Shown piece by piece: positions 19,446 through 28,803 of a DNA stretch of 64,000 nt. Numbering within the stretch: position 1 is the first letter of the stretch; the number at the start of each line of letters is the position of its first letter. The notes beneath the pieces were generated by a model, which was not told the origin of the DNA, made no database searches, and saw nothing but the letters and a program-made list of their open reading frames with translations. Made by a program: the position numbers and the translations under genes. The stretch is from Caballeronia sp. NK8 (GTDB taxonomy: Bacteria; Pseudomonadota; Gammaproteobacteria; Burkholderiales; Burkholderiaceae). The stretch lies in contig NZ_AP024323.1 in NCBI RefSeq assembly GCF_018408855.1, forward strand, positions 682,001-746,000, given 5' to 3'.

Positions 19446-19537
19446 TCCTATAATCGTTCGGCCTGATCGCGCCCCTCGTACTGTCGACGGGCGCGATCTT
19501 CTTTCGAAGGTCGAACGTTCACGAGGTCACGCCTGCC

Positions 19538-20617
19538 ATGACAGTCGCCGCATCGCAATCGAACAAGACAACGAAGAAACTCGGGAACGCCGTCGTCGCG
19601 ATGACCGTCGCGGCGGGTTTCGCCGGATGCGCCTCCGCGCCGCCATCGTCCGACAGCGCGGGCGGGGCGCGTGCGGTCAAGGTCATGATCGTCACGATGT
19701 TCGCGCCCGAGGCCAAACCCTGGCTCGACAGGCTCGGCCCGTGGGACGCGGTCAAGGTGGCCGGCCTGTCGCCCGATTATCCCGAGGTGCATTGCAACCG
19801 CGACGACGTGTGCGTCGTCACGACGGGCATGGGCCACACCAACGCGGCCGCTTCGACGATGGCGCTCGCGTTCTCCGACCGTTTCGACTTGCGCGGCACG
19901 TACTTCCTGATCGCCGGGATCGCGGGCATCGATCCGGCGCAGGGCACGGTCGGCTCGGCGGCATGGGCGAAGTATCTCGTCGATTTCGGTCCGCAATGGG
20001 AGCTCGACGCCCGCGAAAAGCCCGCTCGCTGGCCGAGCGGATTCACCGGCATCAACACGAAAGGGCCCAACGAGAAACCGGCGCCCGACTATCGCACGGA
20101 GATGTTCGCGCTGAACGCGACACTCGCCGACACGGCTTTCGCGCTCTCGTGCAACGTCGCGCTCTCCGACAGCGCCGAGGCCAGGGCCGCGCGCGCGAAG
20201 TTCAATTACGCGCCGGCGAACCGGCCGCCGCGCGTGATCCAGTGCGACACGCTCGCGGGCGATACGTGGTGGTCGGGTAAATACATCGGCGAGCGGGCGC
20301 GCGCGTGGACGCGGCTCCTGACGGATGGCCGCGGCGTCTATTGCACGACGCAGCAGGAGGATAACGCGACCTACGAGGCGCTCAAGCGCGCGGCGAGCGT
20401 GCAACGGGTGGATGTGTCGCGGGTGGCCGTGTTGCGTGCGGGCTCGGATTTCGACCGTCCTTACAAGGGTCAATCCGCAGCCGACAATCTTTTGAACTAC
20501 GCGGCGCAGGGCGGCTTCACGCCGGCCATCGAAAACCTGTACAGGGCCGGTAATCCATTCGTACAGGATGTTGTTACACATTGGGACGCCTGGCGAAAGG
20601 GCGTACCGCAAAGGTAA
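19538..20617 (+). CDS. NUP-family purine nucleoside permease/phosphorylase-like lipoprotein
   Basis: 359 residues. An N-terminal signal with FAGC (Cys31) suggests a lipoprotein. The body is of the purine nucleoside permease (NUP) family: VMIVTMFAPEAKPWLD, CVVTTGMGHTNAAASTMALAFS, YFLIAGIAGIDPAQGTVGSAAWAKYLVDFG and CDTLAGDTWWSGKYIGERA. The family was first described in yeasts as nucleoside transport proteins and is structurally like nucleoside phosphorylases, so it may bind or cleave nucleosides in the periplasm (inference). It is a single gene upstream of the flhDC control region; its last codons already contain the first GTTACA element. Confidence 0.82.
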   Translation: MTVAASQSNKTTKKLGNAVVAMTVAAGFAGCASAPPSSDSAGGARAVKVMIVTMFAPEAKPWLDRLGPWDAVKVAGLSPDYPEVHCNRDDVCVVTTGMGHTNAAASTMALAFSDRFDLRGTYFLIAGIAGIDPAQGTVGSAAWAKYLVDFGPQWELDAREKPARWPSGFTGINTKGPNEKPAPDYRTEMFALNATLADTAFALSCNVALSDSAEARAARAKFNYAPANRPPRVIQCDTLAGDTWWSGKYIGERARAWTRLLTDGRGVYCTTQQEDNATYEALKRAASVQRVDVSRVAVLRAGSDFDRPYKGQSAADNLLNYAAQGGFTPAIENLYRAGNPFVQDVVTHWDAWRKGVPQR

Positions 20618-20667
20618 CAAGCCACGTTACAAACTCGGGTAACAAAGCCCGTAACATCGACGTAACA
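20614..20667. promoter_or_regulatory. cluster of GTAACA half-sites upstream of flhDC
   Basis: GTAACA occurs at 20614, 20639, 20651 and 20662, with the reverse GTTACA at 20626. Another TTGTTACA lies at 20571, inside the end of the preceding gene. The last three plus-strand copies are spaced 12 and 11 bp, one helical turn apart, as in tandem sites of OmpR/PhoB-type regulators. They sit about 480-540 bp upstream of flhD. The regulator is unknown. Confidence 0.5.
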
Positions 20668-21147
20668 AGCCATAAGAAATTATTACCTCATCGATCGTCT
20701 ATCGGTAAAGGCGGTCAAGATGGCTGTTTTTGGCTATTTCTCGTCTGATGAATCATCTCAAAAATAGCGGTCCGGGGTGTCAACCGGATCGCGCAATCCC
20801 CCGTTATTGCTGGCGGCACGCGATTACTACGATCAAAACAAAGCCGCGCCGATTTGCCGCGTAAAACATCAGAAGAATAGAAATCGCATGGCAAAAGCGA
20901 CCGAATTCGACAGACCGAAAAAATTACCGATCCAAAGTGTTGTTTGCAACAAAATATTATTGAGATGCTCTTGCTTTGGATTTAGACCGTACTTAGAATT
21001 CGTCTCACGGTGGTTGTTACAAGATGTAACTCACTGAAACAAAGATTACGCAGTACGTAGCCGGGGCAGGACAAGCCCGGTGAGGCACAAAAAAGATATC
21101 GGCAAAAAGCCGGCGGGAAATTCGGGGATTTACTGGAAGTTGCAACC
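20618..21147 (+). promoter_or_regulatory. 530-bp AT-rich flhDC upstream region
   Basis: No convincing gene lies here. The stretch 20680-21050 is visibly AT-rich compared with its surroundings, as is usual for the multi-input control region of flagellar master operons. It contains the GTAACA cluster at the left end and a GTTACA-AGA-TGTAAC dyad at 21016-21030, about 120 bp before flhD, consistent with a long untranslated leader and several regulator sites. An 86-codon frame at 20777 has no protein-like features and was not called. Confidence 0.6.
21016..21030. promoter_or_regulatory. GTTACA-N3-TGTAAC dyad upstream of flhD
   Basis: A perfect 6-bp inverted repeat with spacer AGA uses the same GTAACA half-site found four times further upstream. 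Its position, about 120 bp before the flhD start, suits a regulator or promoter-overlapping site. Confidence 0.5.
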
Positions 21148-21465
21148 ATGAACGGTCGCGAAACGCTGGAATCGATCCGGGAAATCAACTTGTCGTACAT
21201 CATGCTCGCGCAGCGTCTGTTGCGCGAGGACCGCGCCATCGGCATGTTCCGGCTCGGTCTTTCGGCGGAACTCGCCGATCTGCTGTCGGGGCTGACGCTC
21301 GCACAGGTCGTCAAGCTCGCGTCGTCGGATAACCTGCTTTGCGCTTTCCGCTTCAACGATCACACGATGCTGTCGGCCTTGACGCAACCCGCCAAGAATG
21401 CGGACATCGCGCCGACGCACGCGGCAATCCTGCTGGCTGGCCAGCCGGCCGAACAGTTCGCTTAA
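21148..21465 (+). CDS. flhD: flagellar transcriptional regulator FlhD
   Basis: 105 residues, matching FlhD along its length (ESIREINLSYIMLAQRLLREDRAIGMFRLGLS, LTLAQVVKLASSDNLLCAFRF). FlhD forms the FlhD4C2 complex that activates class II flagellar promoters. The long AT-rich upstream region and the immediate flhC downstream (25 bp) give the standard flhDC operon. The ATG at 21148 follows a purine-rich stretch including GGAAGTTGC. Confidence 0.95.
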   Translation: MNGRETLESIREINLSYIMLAQRLLREDRAIGMFRLGLSAELADLLSGLTLAQVVKLASSDNLLCAFRFNDHTMLSALTQPAKNADIAPTHAAILLAGQPAEQFA

Positions 21466-21490
21466 GGTGACCAAGGTGACGGAGCGAGCC

Positions 21491-22153
21491 ATGCTGAAGA
21501 AGAGCCTCACTGAAGACGCCCAGGAAGTATTCCGCGCCATCGCGCTGATCGAGCTCGGCGCGCGCATGCAAGTGCTGGAGAGCGAACTGACGCTCTCGCG
21601 CGACCGCATGATCCGTCTGTATCGCGAAGTGAAGGGTGTATCGCCGCCGAAGGGCATGCTGCCGTTCTCGGCCGACTGGTACATGACGTGGCTGGCCAAT
21701 ATCCACGCATCGCTTTTCTATAACACCTATACGTTCCTGAAGAACGAAGCTGGCTGTTCGCATCTCGATGCGTTGACCAAAGGGTATCGGCTGTATCTCG
21801 AGCACTGCAATCATAGCGGCGCCGAGGCGGTACTCGACCTTACGCGGGCCTGGACTCTTGTGCGCTTCTTCGACGCGGGCATGCTGCAGATGACGCCGTG
21901 CTGCCGCTGCACCGGGAAGTTTGTCGCACACAAACATGATTTGCAGAACAACGTGGTGTGCGGGGCCTGCCAGCCGCCGTCACGCGCGGGGAAGACCAAG
22001 AAAGCGGCGGCCGCGAAACAGGCCAGTCAAGAAGCCGCTCTGGAGGTGGTGATGTCGAAGAACGAAGTGCCGGAGCATGCGGAGCACACGGTACTCGGTA
22101 ACGTAGCGGCGTTACAGCCGCAACGGGCAGGCCTGGTCGCACAGGCTGCTTAG
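21491..22153 (+). CDS. flhC: flagellar transcriptional regulator FlhC
   Basis: 220 residues. The zinc-binding Cys set is conserved at C137, C140, C157 and C160 (CCRCTGKF ... VVCGACQ). The homologous part ends near residue 175. The C-terminal extension, rich in Ala/Lys/Glu, is longer than in E. coli FlhC, as in other Burkholderiales. FlhC carries the DNA-recognition function of FlhDC. The ATG at 21491 is preceded by GGAGCGAGCC. Two inverted repeats and a T-rich hairpin follow the gene. Confidence 0.95.
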   Translation: MLKKSLTEDAQEVFRAIALIELGARMQVLESELTLSRDRMIRLYREVKGVSPPKGMLPFSADWYMTWLANIHASLFYNTYTFLKNEAGCSHLDALTKGYRLYLEHCNHSGAEAVLDLTRAWTLVRFFDAGMLQMTPCCRCTGKFVAHKHDLQNNVVCGACQPPSRAGKTKKAAAAKQASQEAALEVVMSKNEVPEHAEHTVLGNVAALQPQRAGLVAQAA

Positions 22154-22270
22154 GCGGTAGCGGCGGCGGCCGTTCTCCGGGGACCGTCCGCAAGGATGGT
22201 GGGCGACCGGCTTGCCGCTACCGCGTTTTACTTCGCTTGTCTTTTTCCCGAATCCTTTTATGAATGCCGC

Positions 22271-22308
22271 AGCCCGGCGCCGATTGGCGAGCCGGGCTGT
22301 TTTGTTTT
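22271..22308 (+). terminator. rho-independent terminator after flhDC
   Basis: AGCCCGGC and GCCGGGCT form an 8-bp stem with a 12-nt loop, followed by GTTTTGTTTT. A wider repeat, GCGGTAGCGGC at about 22153 with GCCGCTACCGC near 22213, precedes it. Confidence 0.8.
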
Positions 22309-22329
22309 GCCGCCAAGTAAAATACGTCG

Positions 22330-24711
22330 ATGGCACGCGCTCTCGAAGGTATCGGCTTGGCTTCCGCACAACAGGGTTTTCTGCTGACTCGTCACTGGCG
22401 CGACACCGCGGCCGGTGCGGAGGTCGATTTCTGGCTCGCCACCGACGACGGCCCGAGGAAAATCCGCATCGGCTTGCAGACGAGCGTCGCGTTCATCCGT
22501 GCGGAGGATCGCGCGAAGGCCGAGCCGGTCGTGGCCGGCGTGCGGGACGCTTATTTACGCGAATTGCCGCTCAGGGATTTTCGTCAGAAGCCGGTGCTCG
22601 GACTCTATTGCCCGCAGTATCGCCAGTTGCTCGCGCTCGAAAAGAATCTGCGCGGCGCGGGCGTCAATGTCTTTGAAGCCGATATCCGTCCGCACGAGCG
22701 CTATCTGATGGAACGCTTCATCACGGCGCCGGTCCTGTTCGAAGGCGCGGGGCGCGACGTTTCCAGTGAGTTGAAGCCCGCGCCGGATTACCGGCCGTCG
22801 CTGAGAGTCGTGTCGCTCGATATCGAAACGAGCGTGAAGGGCGATCTTTACTCGATCGCGCTAGAAGGCTGCGGCGCGCGTCAGGTTTATATGCTCGGTC
22901 CGCCGAATGGCGATGCCGCGCAAACCAATTTTGCGCTCGATTATTGCGAAACCCGCGCCGACATGCTGCACCGTTTCAACGCATGGATCGCGCAGTACGA
23001 TCCGGACGCGATCATCGGCTGGAACGTCGTGCAATTCGACTTGCGCATCCTTCAGCGACACGCCGACGACCACGGTGTGCCGCTCGCGCTGGGCCGCGAC
23101 GGCAGCGCGGTCGAATGGCGCGAGCACGGCATGAAGCGCAATCACTTCTTTGTGTCGATCGCGGGCAGGCTCGTCATCGACGGCATCGAGGCGCTGCGTT
23201 CGGCGACGTGGAATTTTCCGTCGTTCAGTCTGGAATATGTCGCGCAGTCGCTGCTGGGGGAGGGCAAGGCGATCGACAGTCCGTACGCGCGCATGGACGA
23301 AATCGAGCGCCGCTTTCAGGAGGACAAGCCCGCGCTCGCGCGTTACAACCTGAACGATTGCGAACTGGTCACGAAGGTCTTCGAGAAAACGGAGTTGCTG
23401 CCGTTTCTGCTCGAACGCGCGACCGTGACCGGTTTGCAGGCCGATCGCAGCGGCGGCTCGGTCGCGGCGTTCACGCATCTGTACATGCCGCGGATGCATC
23501 GGCTGGGCTACGTCGCGCCGAATCTCGGCGACGTGCCCGAGGAAGCGAGTCCCGGCGGTTTCGTGATGGACTCGCGCCCCGGCCTCTACGATTCCGTGCT
23601 CGTGCTGGATTACAAGAGCCTGTATCCGTCGATCATCCGCACGTTTCTGATCGATCCGGCCGGGCTCGCGCAAGGCATGGCCATGCCCGATGACGCCGCC
23701 ACCGTGCCCGGTTTTCGCGGCGCGCGCTTCTCACGCGACACGCATTGCCTGCCGGCGATCGTCGCGCAGGTGTGGGAAGGGCGCGAGGCTGCGAAACGCC
23801 AGCGCAACAAGCCGCTGTCGCAGGCGCTCAAGATCATCATGAACTCGTTTTACGGCGTGCTCGGGTCGAGCGGCTGCCGTTTCTTCGATCCGCGTCTCGC
23901 TTCGTCGATCACGATGCGCGGTCACGAGATCATGCATCGCACGCGCGAGTTGATCGAGGCGCGCGGCTACAGCGTCATCTATGGCGATACGGATTCGACC
24001 TTCGTCTGGCTGCGGCGCGCGCGCGACGAAGAGGACGCGGCGCGGATCGGGCGAGCGCTGGTCGCGCATGTGAACGAATACTGGCGCGACCATTTGCGCG
24101 AGACGTTCGGCCTCGACAGCGCGCTCGAACTGCAATTCGAGACGCACTTCAAACGCTTCCTCATGCCGACGATCCGCGGCACGGAAGAAGGCAGCAAGAA
24201 GCGCTACGCGGGGCTGACCGCGCGCGCGGACGGCAGCGAGGAAATCATCTACAAGGGTCTCGAGACCGTGCGGACCGACTGGACGCCGCTCGCGCAGCGC
24301 TTCCAGCAGGAGCTTTACATGCGCGTGTTCAAGGGCCGGGCGTATGAAGACTTCGTGCGCGATTACGTCGGGCGGACGCGACGTGGCGAGATGGATGAAT
24401 TGCTGGTGTATCGCAAGCGCTTGCGCCGCACGCTCGGCGATTATCAGCGCAACGTGCCGCCACATGTTCGCGCCGCGCGCATCGCGGATGAATACAACGC
24501 GCGCGCCGGGCGTCCGCTGCAATATCAGAATGGCGGCTGGATCAGCTATGTGATGACCGTCGCCGGTCCCGAGCCGGTGGAGGCGCGTCAGGCGGCGATC
24601 GACTACGAGCATTATGTGAGCAAGCAGCTTCAGCCGGTTGCTGATGGCATCCTGCCGTTTCTGCGCGATGACTTCATCGCGTTGATGTCAGGGCAGAAGG
24701 AGCTGTTCTGA
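22330..24711 (+). CDS. polB: DNA polymerase II (family B)
   Basis: 793 residues, the usual Pol II size. The 3'-5' exonuclease motif DIET is at residues 164-167, with further exonuclease blocks around [12 protein letters not shown] and [10 protein letters not shown]. Polymerase motif A is DYKSLYPSI at 427-435, motif B is in [12 protein letters not shown], and motif C is YGDTDST at 551-557. All catalytic Asp residues are present, so both activities should be intact. Pol II is damage-induced (SOS) and performs replication restart or lesion bypass; I did not find a clear LexA box by eye. The gene ends 2 bp before the convergent outer-membrane protein gene. Confidence 0.93.
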   Translation: MARALEGIGLASAQQGFLLTRHWRDTAAGAEVDFWLATDDGPRKIRIGLQTSVAFIRAEDRAKAEPVVAGVRDAYLRELPLRDFRQKPVLGLYCPQYRQLLALEKNLRGAGVNVFEADIRPHERYLMERFITAPVLFEGAGRDVSSELKPAPDYRPSLRVVSLDIETSVKGDLYSIALEGCGARQVYMLGPPNGDAAQTNFALDYCETRADMLHRFNAWIAQYDPDAIIGWNVVQFDLRILQRHADDHGVPLALGRDGSAVEWREHGMKRNHFFVSIAGRLVIDGIEALRSATWNFPSFSLEYVAQSLLGEGKAIDSPYARMDEIERRFQEDKPALARYNLNDCELVTKVFEKTELLPFLLERATVTGLQADRSGGSVAAFTHLYMPRMHRLGYVAPNLGDVPEEASPGGFVMDSRPGLYDSVLVLDYKSLYPSIIRTFLIDPAGLAQGMAMPDDAATVPGFRGARFSRDTHCLPAIVAQVWEGREAAKRQRNKPLSQALKIIMNSFYGVLGSSGCRFFDPRLASSITMRGHEIMHRTRELIEARGYSVIYGDTDSTFVWLRRARDEEDAARIGRALVAHVNEYWRDHLRETFGLDSALELQFETHFKRFLMPTIRGTEEGSKKRYAGLTARADGSEEIIYKGLETVRTDWTPLAQRFQQELYMRVFKGRAYEDFVRDYVGRTRRGEMDELLVYRKRLRRTLGDYQRNVPPHVRAARIADEYNARAGRPLQYQNGGWISYVMTVAGPEPVEARQAAIDYEHYVSKQLQPVADGILPFLRDDFIALMSGQKELF

Positions 24712-24712
24712 G

Positions 24713-25717
24713 TCAGAAGCGAAAACCAAACCCCGCCTCGATGATATCCGCGTCCCGGTCATACCGCGTGACCATGCGATTCCATGTCACCCGCGCGAGC
24801 CATCGACTCGCAAACCGATAACTCGCCGACACCGATACCAGCCCCGAAAATCGACCATCGCCGGTGCGATTCTGCGGCAGGTCGTCGTTCTGCGTGATCG
24901 ACAGATACGGCCCAGCCCCGACGCCGAGCGTGAGCCTGTCATCGAAGAACGCCCGCGTCGCCCAGATCTGCGCAGCGACACCATCACGACGCGACTGCAC
25001 GTGTCCGCCTTCATGCAGATACGACGCGGTGAAATCGACGTAATGCCACAGCCCGCGCCGATACTCGATGCTCTCCGCCAGATTCGTTTCAGAATCGGGG
25101 CTGTTCAGGATCGTCGTGCCGAGCATCACGGTGACTTCGTTGTTCGTGACGTTCGTCGTGCGCGGCACGGCGCGCGCGCGCGGTCCGCGGCCCTCGGGCG
25201 CGTCCAACTGATAGCCGATGCCGAACAGCAACGCGGTCGTGTCCGGGCCGCCGAAAGCCTGCACGCGATTGAGCTTCATCTCCGCGATCCAGCGGTTGTC
25301 GAAGTAATACGCCGCGCGCAGCGTGAACATGCCACCCCAGCCGTGCGTGTTCGAATAGTTGCCGCCCGCCTGCGCCTGACTCGTGTCGAAATAGCGGTAC
25401 GGCCCCGCACCCGCCGACAGTTCCAGCCGGTCGTCCCGGAGCGGCAGTCTGCCCCAGAGCTGGAAGGCCTGCCCGTCGCGGTGATGATCGGGAATATGGC
25501 CTTCGTTCAGCCACGAAAAACTCCAGGCGGCGTAACGGCCGAGCCCTTCGCGATAGTTGACTTCCCAGGAGTACGTGTTCTGACTGCTGCTTTTGAGCGG
25601 GCCGGTGAGAAGGGAAAATTCCTGAGCGTGAGACGCCTTGCTGACCATGCCGAGCGCGGCGCATGCGATCACCCAGGCGGCGGTTCGGCAATGTCGTGCT
25701 TTTTTGGAGTATGTCAT
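24713..25717 (-). CDS. outer-membrane beta-barrel protein with internal duplication
   Basis: 334 residues from the ATG at 25717, with signal peptide ending ASHAQ. The mature protein is two related halves of about 140 residues. Each starts with SLLTGP/VMLGTTIL-like strands, followed by YSWEVNYREGLGRYAAWSFSWLNEGH in the first half and ESIEYRRGLWHYVDFTASYLHEGGH in the second. Each then has R-DG-A-Q-W, the block DDRLELSAGAGPYRYF or DDRLTLGVGAGPYLSI, and an Arg-Trp strand (NRWIAEMKLNRV, SRWLARVTWNRM). The protein ends in RF, an outer-membrane insertion signal. Each half resembles a small acyloxyacyl-hydrolase-like or porin-like barrel, but I cannot place a catalytic site. An upstream ATG at 25750 is an alternative start. 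Confidence 0.7.
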   Translation of the reverse strand: MTYSKKARHCRTAAWVIACAALGMVSKASHAQEFSLLTGPLKSSSQNTYSWEVNYREGLGRYAAWSFSWLNEGHIPDHHRDGQAFQLWGRLPLRDDRLELSAGAGPYRYFDTSQAQAGGNYSNTHGWGGMFTLRAAYYFDNRWIAEMKLNRVQAFGGPDTTALLFGIGYQLDAPEGRGPRARAVPRTTNVTNNEVTVMLGTTILNSPDSETNLAESIEYRRGLWHYVDFTASYLHEGGHVQSRRDGVAAQIWATRAFFDDRLTLGVGAGPYLSITQNDDLPQNRTGDGRFSGLVSVSASYRFASRWLARVTWNRMVTRYDRDADIIEAGFGFRF

Positions 25718-25985
25718 CGCGTGAGGTCGGATCGCGGAAACTTCCTGCATCGTTCGTCGGGGCGTGTTCGTCGCAGGATAACGGCTAAAGAAAAATGCTG
25801 CACGAAACGGATCTCATTTCGACGATCGACCGTGAAAGTGAAACGTTTGCGAGACGTCCTGGCCGCCAACGACCGAGACTTTCGTTTCGCCTGCGTTCGC
25901 AGCCACTCACACGCGGGGTTACGCGCTTCGCGGACCTTGCGTAGATTGACTGCATGACAATGCATTCAAGCAAGCGAGGTCAGCG

Positions 25986-26225
25986 GTGGACTCCACTCCT
26001 ATCGAATATCGAGGCTGTGAGCTTTCGGTCATCGTCCGGCACACGGCCGGTGAATTTGTCGCGACGCTGCTGATCGAGCGGCCGGGCGGCCTGCGCCGTG
26101 CGATCGGACCGTTTCGCGCGTTTCCGACTGCGCAGGCCGCCGCGAACTTCGCGATCGAATGCGGCAAGTCGGAACTCGACGGCCGTATGGCCGCGCGCGG
26201 ACCGCAGGTCGCGGTGTCGGGCTGA
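25986..26225 (+). CDS. hypothetical small protein (79 aa)
   Basis: GTG start with GAGGT six bases upstream. The protein (MDSTPIEYRGCELSVIVRHTAGEF...) reads as a compact alpha/beta domain without signal or membrane segment. A conserved-looking middle is GLRRAIGPFRAFPTAQAAANFAIECGKSELD. I recognise no named family, but codon usage and the ribosome site support it as real. It precedes a DUF3574 lipoprotein gene by 45 bp. Confidence 0.6.
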   Translation: MDSTPIEYRGCELSVIVRHTAGEFVATLLIERPGGLRRAIGPFRAFPTAQAAANFAIECGKSELDGRMAARGPQVAVSG

Positions 26226-26270
26226 AGTCATCGGCGGGTTTGCGATAACATCGTTTTCCGCACCTGCTGC

Positions 26271-26690
26271 ATGATGACGATGTTCGGATATCGAACCATT
26301 TCGCTGCTCGCGCTCGCCGCGATCGTCCCCGCTTGCGCGACGCCGGCCAAAGAGACGTGCGCGCCGGGAGAGCAGCGCGTCGTCGACGAACGCCTCTACT
26401 TCGGCACCGGGCGCGCGAAGGGCGACGTCACGCGCGAGGAATGGGACGACTTCCTGCGCGTCGAAGTCACGAAGCGTTTCGCGCAAGGTTTCACCGTCTG
26501 GCAGGCATATGGACAGTGGCGCACGGCCGATGGCGCCATCGTGCGCGAAGCCACCTACGTGCTGAACCTCGTGCATCCCGACGATCAAACCAGCGAAACG
26601 GCCGTCGGCGACATCCGCGAGCGCTATCGGACGCGCTTCGACCAGGAGTCGACGATGCGCGTGAGACACGCGGTGTGCGCGTCCTTCTAG
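26271..26690 (+). CDS. DUF3574-family lipoprotein
   Basis: 139 residues with a signal sequence and the lipobox-like VPAC (Cys22). The mature part matches DUF3574: ERLYFGTGRAKGDVTREEWDDFLRVEVTKRFAQGFTVWQAYGQWRTADGAIVREATYVLNLVHPDD. The function of the family is unknown. Two further Cys (ETCAPGE near the start and HAVCASF at the end) could form a disulfide. A start at the second Met (MTMFGYR) is equally possible. Confidence 0.8.
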   Translation: MMTMFGYRTISLLALAAIVPACATPAKETCAPGEQRVVDERLYFGTGRAKGDVTREEWDDFLRVEVTKRFAQGFTVWQAYGQWRTADGAIVREATYVLNLVHPDDQTSETAVGDIRERYRTRFDQESTMRVRHAVCASF

Positions 26691-26851
26691 AAAATCAAGA
26701 GAATCGGCGGATTCCTAGCGTCGCTCGCCCCGTTTGACTCAATAATTTACAAATCTGCGGAACGGGCCGTATATGCTCGGACGCTTGATGCGGGCGGGTC
26801 GCCCGCGTTCTCCTTGTATTTCGAATTCGGTCTCTCGATTCCTGAACTGCC

Positions 26852-28261
26852 ATGGTTACTCTGATTAGCTGTTTCTCTAATCGCAACGCGACATCGTCAC
26901 TCGACAACCATGTGGAATATTGCCGGCGCACTCAGGTGAAACATCGCTTTCAGCCGATGTCGAGCTGCGTCGATTCGATCGAACTCCGCACGCTCTACAA
27001 GTATCAACTGGTGAGCGACATGCTGCGGGAAGCGCAAGAGGGCGAGCTCGTCATCTTCGCCACGGAAAACGCGCTGTTCATTCGCTTTCACGACTTCGAG
27101 CAGATCATGGCCGGCCGCGACGTGCTGCTGACCAAAGGTCATTTCGGCGTCAACAGCGAAATGTTCGTGCTGAGAAGCACCGAAGAGAACCGTCGCATCG
27201 CGCGGGGCCTCGCCGCGCGCTGCCGCCAGTACTACGAATACGGCCAATTCGTCACCGAGGAAGCCTTGCTCGAGGACCTGCCCACGGTGCCCGATTGGGA
27301 TGATCTGAACGGCGTGGTGCCGATCGCATCGATGTGGTCGGGCCAGCATCCGGAACTTCGCAACAGGGAAATCACCGCAGTTTCGCTCATCTACACGCCG
27401 CGTCTCTATAGCAAGTACGGCCCGCAGTGGCGCGCGGTGTTCGCGCGCCATGTCAACGCATGCCATGCAGCCGGCGAGCTGCGCATTTTCGGGGGCGAGG
27501 CGCCGCTATCGAGCGATTCGAACGAGCCGCTTTCGGTCTATCAGCCGGGGCAATCCATCGCGGTCGTGATGCTTTATACGCCGAATATCGCGAGCTATGC
27601 CCGCTTCGGGGAAGCGAGCATGCGCGCCTATTGCGAGCGCAACGGCTATACGCTTTACGTGCATCGCGACGTGCCGCCGGATTTCGGACGCGACGCCTGC
27701 GGCAACTGGGCCAAGCCGTTCCTGCTCCGCAAATATCTGCCGCAGCACGAATGGGTCTTCTGGATGGACGCGGACATCATCGCGATGAACCAGTCGGTGA
27801 GGCTCGAGACGTTCACCGAAGGGCGCGAACGCGTGCTGACCGCGGATATCTGCGGCTGGCGTCTCAACTCGGGCGTGATGGGTTTCCGCAACACCGAAAC
27901 GAACGCGCGCGTGCTCGACGCCATACTCGCGAAGGTGAGAGAAATCGAGGACGTCAGTTACACGTTCTCGAATCAGGGCGATCAGTACATCTTCATGGAG
28001 CAACTGATCGCGCACGGTCTGTGTCCCGAGATGGACTCGGCCGAACTCGTGAGCTTCAGGGAACTGAACACGCCGTGGTACTACGCGGACCAAAACACGT
28101 TCCTGTGCCACTTTCACGGCCTGAGCACCGAAATGCGGACGCTGTATATGTCGATGGATACCGTGCCCGACGGCGGCTTCGAAGCCATCGAACGGGACGT
28201 GCCGCGCCCGGCATTCGGCGCCGTGCCACGCACGCAAATCCTGATCCGCGCGACCGCGTGA
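26852..28261 (+). CDS. GMA12/MNN10-like glycosyltransferase
   Basis: 469 residues. The first 220 residues (MVTLISCFSNRNATSSLDNHVEYC...) look like another sugar-transferase-related alpha/beta domain without a clear name. From about residue 225 there is a galactosyltransferase GMA12/MNN10-type domain: AVVMLYTPNIASYARFGEASMRAYCERNGYTLYVHRDV, KPFLLRKYLPQHEWVFWMDADI with DAD at 306-308 (the metal-nucleotide-sugar DxD site), LNSGVMGFRNTETN and NQGDQYIFMEQL. It should transfer a hexose to an unknown acceptor. No other polysaccharide gene is adjacent, so it stands alone in this window. Confidence 0.8.
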   Translation: MVTLISCFSNRNATSSLDNHVEYCRRTQVKHRFQPMSSCVDSIELRTLYKYQLVSDMLREAQEGELVIFATENALFIRFHDFEQIMAGRDVLLTKGHFGVNSEMFVLRSTEENRRIARGLAARCRQYYEYGQFVTEEALLEDLPTVPDWDDLNGVVPIASMWSGQHPELRNREITAVSLIYTPRLYSKYGPQWRAVFARHVNACHAAGELRIFGGEAPLSSDSNEPLSVYQPGQSIAVVMLYTPNIASYARFGEASMRAYCERNGYTLYVHRDVPPDFGRDACGNWAKPFLLRKYLPQHEWVFWMDADIIAMNQSVRLETFTEGRERVLTADICGWRLNSGVMGFRNTETNARVLDAILAKVREIEDVSYTFSNQGDQYIFMEQLIAHGLCPEMDSAELVSFRELNTPWYYADQNTFLCHFHGLSTEMRTLYMSMDTVPDGGFEAIERDVPRPAFGAVPRTQILIRATA

Positions 28262-28266
28262 TATTC

Positions 28267-28288
28267 GCGTGGCCGTCGAAGGCCACGC
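28267..28288. terminator. hairpin between convergent glycosyltransferase and HPF-like genes
   Basis: GCGTGGCC and GGCCACGC pair around GTCGAA just after the glycosyltransferase stop. It has no T-run and probably acts on both converging transcripts. Confidence 0.45.
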
Positions 28289-28297
28289 GCACGCCGC

Positions 28298-28708
28298 TTA
28301 CGCGCCGGCCATCTTTCTCATGACGCGCACGCGCGGATCGACGACTTCCTGCAACGCCGGCTCCTCGGCGAGATTCCAGGCAAATCCGCGCGCACGCACC
28401 CGGCGCGTCGGCTTGACGTTCTGACGCCTGCGCACCAGTGAGCGCACGGCGCGAGCGAGCGCGAGATCGATCGCCCCGCGCCAGTCGCGCGCAATCGACG
28501 TCGCCACGACCTTGTTGTCCCGATTCAGCTGCACCTCAACCTGACAGCGCTTGTCGACGCCGCCGCGCGGCCCGTTGATGTCGGACAGGCTGACAGTCGC
28601 CTTCGAGATCAGCCACGCGAGGCGGCGAAACACGAATTCGCTGCGCGCCTTCGCGAGTTCGTGCATCGCAATGGCTTCGGGGTCGCGGGACTTGAACAGG
28701 ACTTTCAT
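28298..28708 (-). CDS. HPF/RaiA-like (sigma-54 modulation/S30Ae) protein
   Basis: 136 residues. The pattern of the ribosome hibernation family is visible in the first 100 residues: VSLSDINGPRGGVDKRCQVEVQLNRDNKVVATSIARDWRGAIDLALARAVRSLVRRR. This corresponds to the beta-alpha fold with its basic surface. The C-terminal 35 residues are divergent. Such proteins bind the 30S subunit in stationary phase or stress. The ATG at 28708 has GGAGG at ideal spacing. It is a lone HPF-like gene, not next to rpoN, so it may be a stress-specific paralogue. Confidence 0.75.
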   Translation of the reverse strand: MKVLFKSRDPEAIAMHELAKARSEFVFRRLAWLISKATVSLSDINGPRGGVDKRCQVEVQLNRDNKVVATSIARDWRGAIDLALARAVRSLVRRRQNVKPTRRVRARGFAWNLAEEPALQEVVDPRVRVMRKMAGA

Positions 28709-28803
28709 TGACGCCTCCTTGTTGAACGTGGATTCAGAGTAAGGCGTCCGTGAGGTGCGAAAAAGCAGAACCGACGGAACAACAAGTTCGGAAAAACCGA
28801 AGT

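Noticed and set aside
20777..21037. 86-codon frame in the flhDC upstream region
   Set aside because: No ribosome site, no domain; lies in an AT-rich control region.
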